55,769 nt of DNA from Cuniculiplasma sp052315415. GTDB lineage: Archaea; Thermoplasmatota; Thermoplasmata; Thermoplasmatales; Thermoplasmataceae. The stretch covers positions 1-55,769 of the forward strand of contig JBLSDH010000010.1 of NCBI GenBank assembly GCA_052315415.1, read 5' to 3'. Of this stretch, positions 54,060 to 55,769 are shown one piece after another. Both the position numbers and the translations under genes were made by a program. The notes beneath the pieces are model-generated. The model was given only the letters and a program-made list of their open reading frames with translations, did no database searches and was not told the origin of the DNA. The number at the start of each line of letters is the position of its first letter. The first letter of the stretch is position 1.

Positions 54060-54095
54060 TATGTATGTAATAATTTAATTGCATAAATTATTTTT

Positions 54096-54245
54096 TTAAC
54101 TTTTATCAATTTTTTTCTTCAATTCCTTTATTTCTTCCTGCAATTCTTTGTTCAGTGGATTTTTTCTAGCCTTTTCCTCCAGTTCTCTAAGTTTGTCCTC
54201 CAGATTTTTCTTTTTTCTTGTAATATCCCTTTTACTGAGGCCCAT
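54096..54245 (-). CDS. small coiled-coil protein (49 residues)
   Basis: A short frame encodes MGLSKRDITRKKKNLEDKLR and continues in a heptad-like Leu/Lys/Glu pattern (ELQEEIKELKKKID). It looks like a small basic-acidic coiled coil. It lies between the MscS and RmuC genes, in the MscS direction and 36 bp upstream of that gene. No family is recognised; function unknown. Confidence 0.55.
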   Translation of the reverse strand: MGLSKRDITRKKKNLEDKLRELEEKARKNPLNKELQEEIKELKKKIDKS

Positions 54246-54318
54246 GAATAGTCATATTCAATGAAATATTAATTTTTTATCAAAAAAAAGACATTGAATT
54301 CCAAAAAAGGTAAAATAA

Positions 54319-55470
54319 GTGTCTGACATATTTATTAAAATGTCAGTCATTTTCTTCTCAATTATCCTGCTCATTATTGGGTTATTTTTTGGATTCCTTG
54401 TAGGATATTATTCAGGGAAAAAGATCTGGTCTCTTAAAAGCAATCAGATAAGTGATTACGTAAATAAGATACAGAACGAAATGAAGGATATAACCATAAA
54501 TGCATTGAATCAATTAATACAACAAAAAAATAACATTATTGATTCACAGTCAGAGGAAAGACTTCAGGGTATTTCAAAATCATTTTCGGAAAAGATGCAG
54601 GAGTTAAACTTAGCAGTAATTTCAATGGAAAAAACAAGAAGAGAAGATTACGGCTCAATTCTAAGATATATGGACTCAGTAAAGGAAATGGCAGAAAACA
54701 TTAACAATACAGCAACCATGCTTAAAAATACAGTTGGTAACACAATAGAAGCAGGGAAATGGTCAGAGATAGGACTTGAAAACCTTTTTGAATATGGCGG
54801 CTTAAGAAAATATATTGATTTTACCACACAAGTGGTGCTGGAGGATGGATCAAGGCCTGATTTCATAATAAATTTACCCGGAAACAGAAAGGTGGTTATA
54901 GATTCAAAGGCTGTTGTCAGGAATTTTTTAAACGCAGAGAACTCTCAAGATACTAGGGAAAAAGAAGAATTCTTAAAAAAATTTAAAAAAGATATTCAGG
55001 ATACAATTAAAAAACTTTCAGAACGTAACTATCCCGAAAAGATAGATAATGCATATGAGTATACCCTACTTTATATCCCTTTTGAAAACGTCTTCTCATA
55101 CATATATGTAAAATGTCCTGACATTGTAGAATATTCATTTTCAAGCAAGGTTTTTCTTACATCTCCCGTTTCCATAATCCCAATACTTAGGGGAATTGAA
55201 ATTTCTTGGAGAGAAGAAGAAATGATAAAGAACTCAAAAAAAATAGTTGAATTCAGTTTAAATCTATATGGAGATTTCAAAAAAATGCTTGACATGATCA
55301 AAATCATAGGAAAAGATATGAAAAAAACCTCAAGGGATTATAATGACCTGATCAATCTGATGCAAATTAAGGTTTTAAACGATTTTAATAGATTTGCAGA
55401 GTTATCCAATCAGGAGACTGAGAAATCATCTTTTATTGAAAGTGTTCAGGAGAATAATTCTCTTGATTGA
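54319..55470 (+). CDS. rmuC: RmuC-family DNA recombination protein
   Basis: The 383-residue protein has one N-terminal membrane helix (IFFSIILLIIGLFFGFLVGYY), a coiled-coil region (about 35-130), and the RmuC nuclease-like core: GLENLFEYGGLRKYIDF, DGSRPDFIINLPGNRKVVID with the Asp and the K of VIDSKAVV (a PD-(D/E)xK-like pattern), then YTLLYIPFENVFSYI. RmuC limits DNA inversion at short repeats. GTG at 54319 is used; ATG 54340 is an alternative that keeps the helix. Confidence 0.93.
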   Translation: MSDIFIKMSVIFFSIILLIIGLFFGFLVGYYSGKKIWSLKSNQISDYVNKIQNEMKDITINALNQLIQQKNNIIDSQSEERLQGISKSFSEKMQELNLAVISMEKTRREDYGSILRYMDSVKEMAENINNTATMLKNTVGNTIEAGKWSEIGLENLFEYGGLRKYIDFTTQVVLEDGSRPDFIINLPGNRKVVIDSKAVVRNFLNAENSQDTREKEEFLKKFKKDIQDTIKKLSERNYPEKIDNAYEYTLLYIPFENVFSYIYVKCPDIVEYSFSSKVFLTSPVSIIPILRGIEISWREEEMIKNSKKIVEFSLNLYGDFKKMLDMIKIIGKDMKKTSRDYNDLINLMQIKVLNDFNRFAELSNQETEKSSFIESVQENNSLD

Positions 55471-55628
55471 AAAACATGAACCTTTTTTTCATCATCAATT
55501 TATAGATGATAAGTACAAAAATATTAATGAGCATTCATTACCTTTTTACAATTTAATGTGTCATTTATATGATTATGAAATAAAATTGACAAATTCACAG
55601 GAATAAGTTATGCATATGGGAACTTTTA
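55471..55628. other. short AT-rich spacer between RmuC and the right-end IS copy
   Basis: No gene is supported here. It contains the 3' flank of rmuC and borders the outer end of the insertion sequence at 55629. A frame that runs through it from inside rmuC matches nothing. Confidence 0.5.
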
Positions 55629-55769
55629 ATCATAGTGTCCCAAATGTTGTGTATTTATAAAGGATACCTCCTTTGGAACATTTCCTTAATCTCATCAATG
55701 CATTTATAATATCCCCTCAATGATCTCATTGACCATTTGTCATTTATCTCTGCTGCTCTCAGATAAATG
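55629..55769 (-). mobile_element. IS256-family insertion sequence, right end (right copy, truncated by window edge)
   Basis: The reverse complement of this segment is identical to bases 1-141, covering the last 37 transposase residues (stop at 55655-55657 on the minus strand) and the non-coding tail. Identity stops at position 55629/141, which marks the outer end of the element. The flanks then diverge (forward TAAAATGG at one end, the complement of TTAAAAGTT at the other). Both copies point toward the interior with their 3' ends. Confidence 0.75.

Noticed and set aside
55394..55606. Frame running from the end of rmuC into the spacer
   Set aside because: It lies in another frame of rmuC, has no start signal, and matches nothing.
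1..55769. The whole window as a composite transposon bounded by two inverted IS copies
   Set aside because: It contains EF-1A, EF-2, uS10, eS1, AspRS, FtsZ and tRNAs, which are chromosomal core genes; 55 kb with such content is not a mobile unit. The IS copies more likely mark where the assembly stops.
1..55769. CRISPR array, provirus or toxin-antitoxin/defence island
   Set aside because: No regular repeat-spacer pattern, no Cas, capsid, integrase or restriction genes, and no clear toxin pair were found.

Overview
The window looks like chromosomal DNA from a low-GC archaeon, most likely of the Thermoplasmata (Thermoplasmatales / Cuniculiplasma type). This is an inference from the gene content. 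The translation genes are archaeal: eS1, EF-1A, a short uS10, EF-2 with its diphthamide histidine, archaeal AspRS, and a tRNA-Met with an intron one base after the anticodon. There is also a split transketolase, a short archaeal-type triosephosphate isomerase, a TrmB-type regulator, and anchored surface proteins carrying an 'F-E-x-GLP-x-G-x-x-W' module that I associate with this group. Genes are tightly packed, often leaderless or with GGTGA-type ribosome binding sites, and spacers are very AT-rich. Layout: both ends of the window are the same 141-bp IS256-type transposase 3' end in opposite orientation, so the window begins and ends inside two copies of one insertion sequence. Next to the left copy is a decayed IS256 relative, then about 650 bp of AT-rich spacer. 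At 1.4-4.9 kb lies a 1135-residue surface protein. At 5.5-8.1 kb are tRNA-Glu, a MarR regulator, a START/SRPBCC-like protein, a hotdog thioesterase and a HAD hydrolase. At 8.1-12.2 kb is a sugar-type ABC importer whose two permeases are fused into one chain. At 13.0-18.8 kb is the translation block (tRNA-Met, eS1, EF-1A, uS10, EF-2) plus a threonine-synthase-like enzyme. At 18.8-20.8 kb is a redox operon (SQR-like flavoprotein without the redox cysteines, DUF1641 protein, OsmC). At 20.9-24.3 kb are an S49 peptidase and a GlcD/GlcF-like 2-hydroxyacid oxidase pair, followed by an MFS transporter. At 25.6-35.1 kb is a maltodextrin block: SBP, MalF, MalG, MalK, GH13, GH31 and a TrmB-type regulator. 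At 35.1-39.3 kb are a hemerythrin protein, an unknown protein, two GNAT proteins and malic enzyme. At 39.3-41.8 kb is a transketolase/transaldolase operon, followed by FtsZ, an acyl-CoA synthetase, a beta-helix surface protein and TIM. At 46.5-55.5 kb are two unknown proteins, MsrB/MsrA, a ROK kinase, an NfeD-like protein, AspRS, three very small genes, an MscS channel and RmuC. How the genes fit together: imported maltodextrins would be cut inside the cell by the GH13 and GH31 enzymes. The released glucose could be phosphorylated by the ROK kinase or oxidised, and the non-oxidative pentose phosphate genes, TIM and malic enzyme belong to the same central metabolism. The OsmC operon, hemerythrin and Msr pair suggest oxidative or sulfur stress handling. 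I found no CRISPR array, provirus or clearly defined new defence system. The most unusual items are the SQR-like/DUF1641/OsmC operon, the single-chain sugar permease, a GlcF-like subunit that has lost one cysteine module, an NfeD-like protein without a visible catalytic lysine, and the habit of tail-to-tail genes to abut or overlap.
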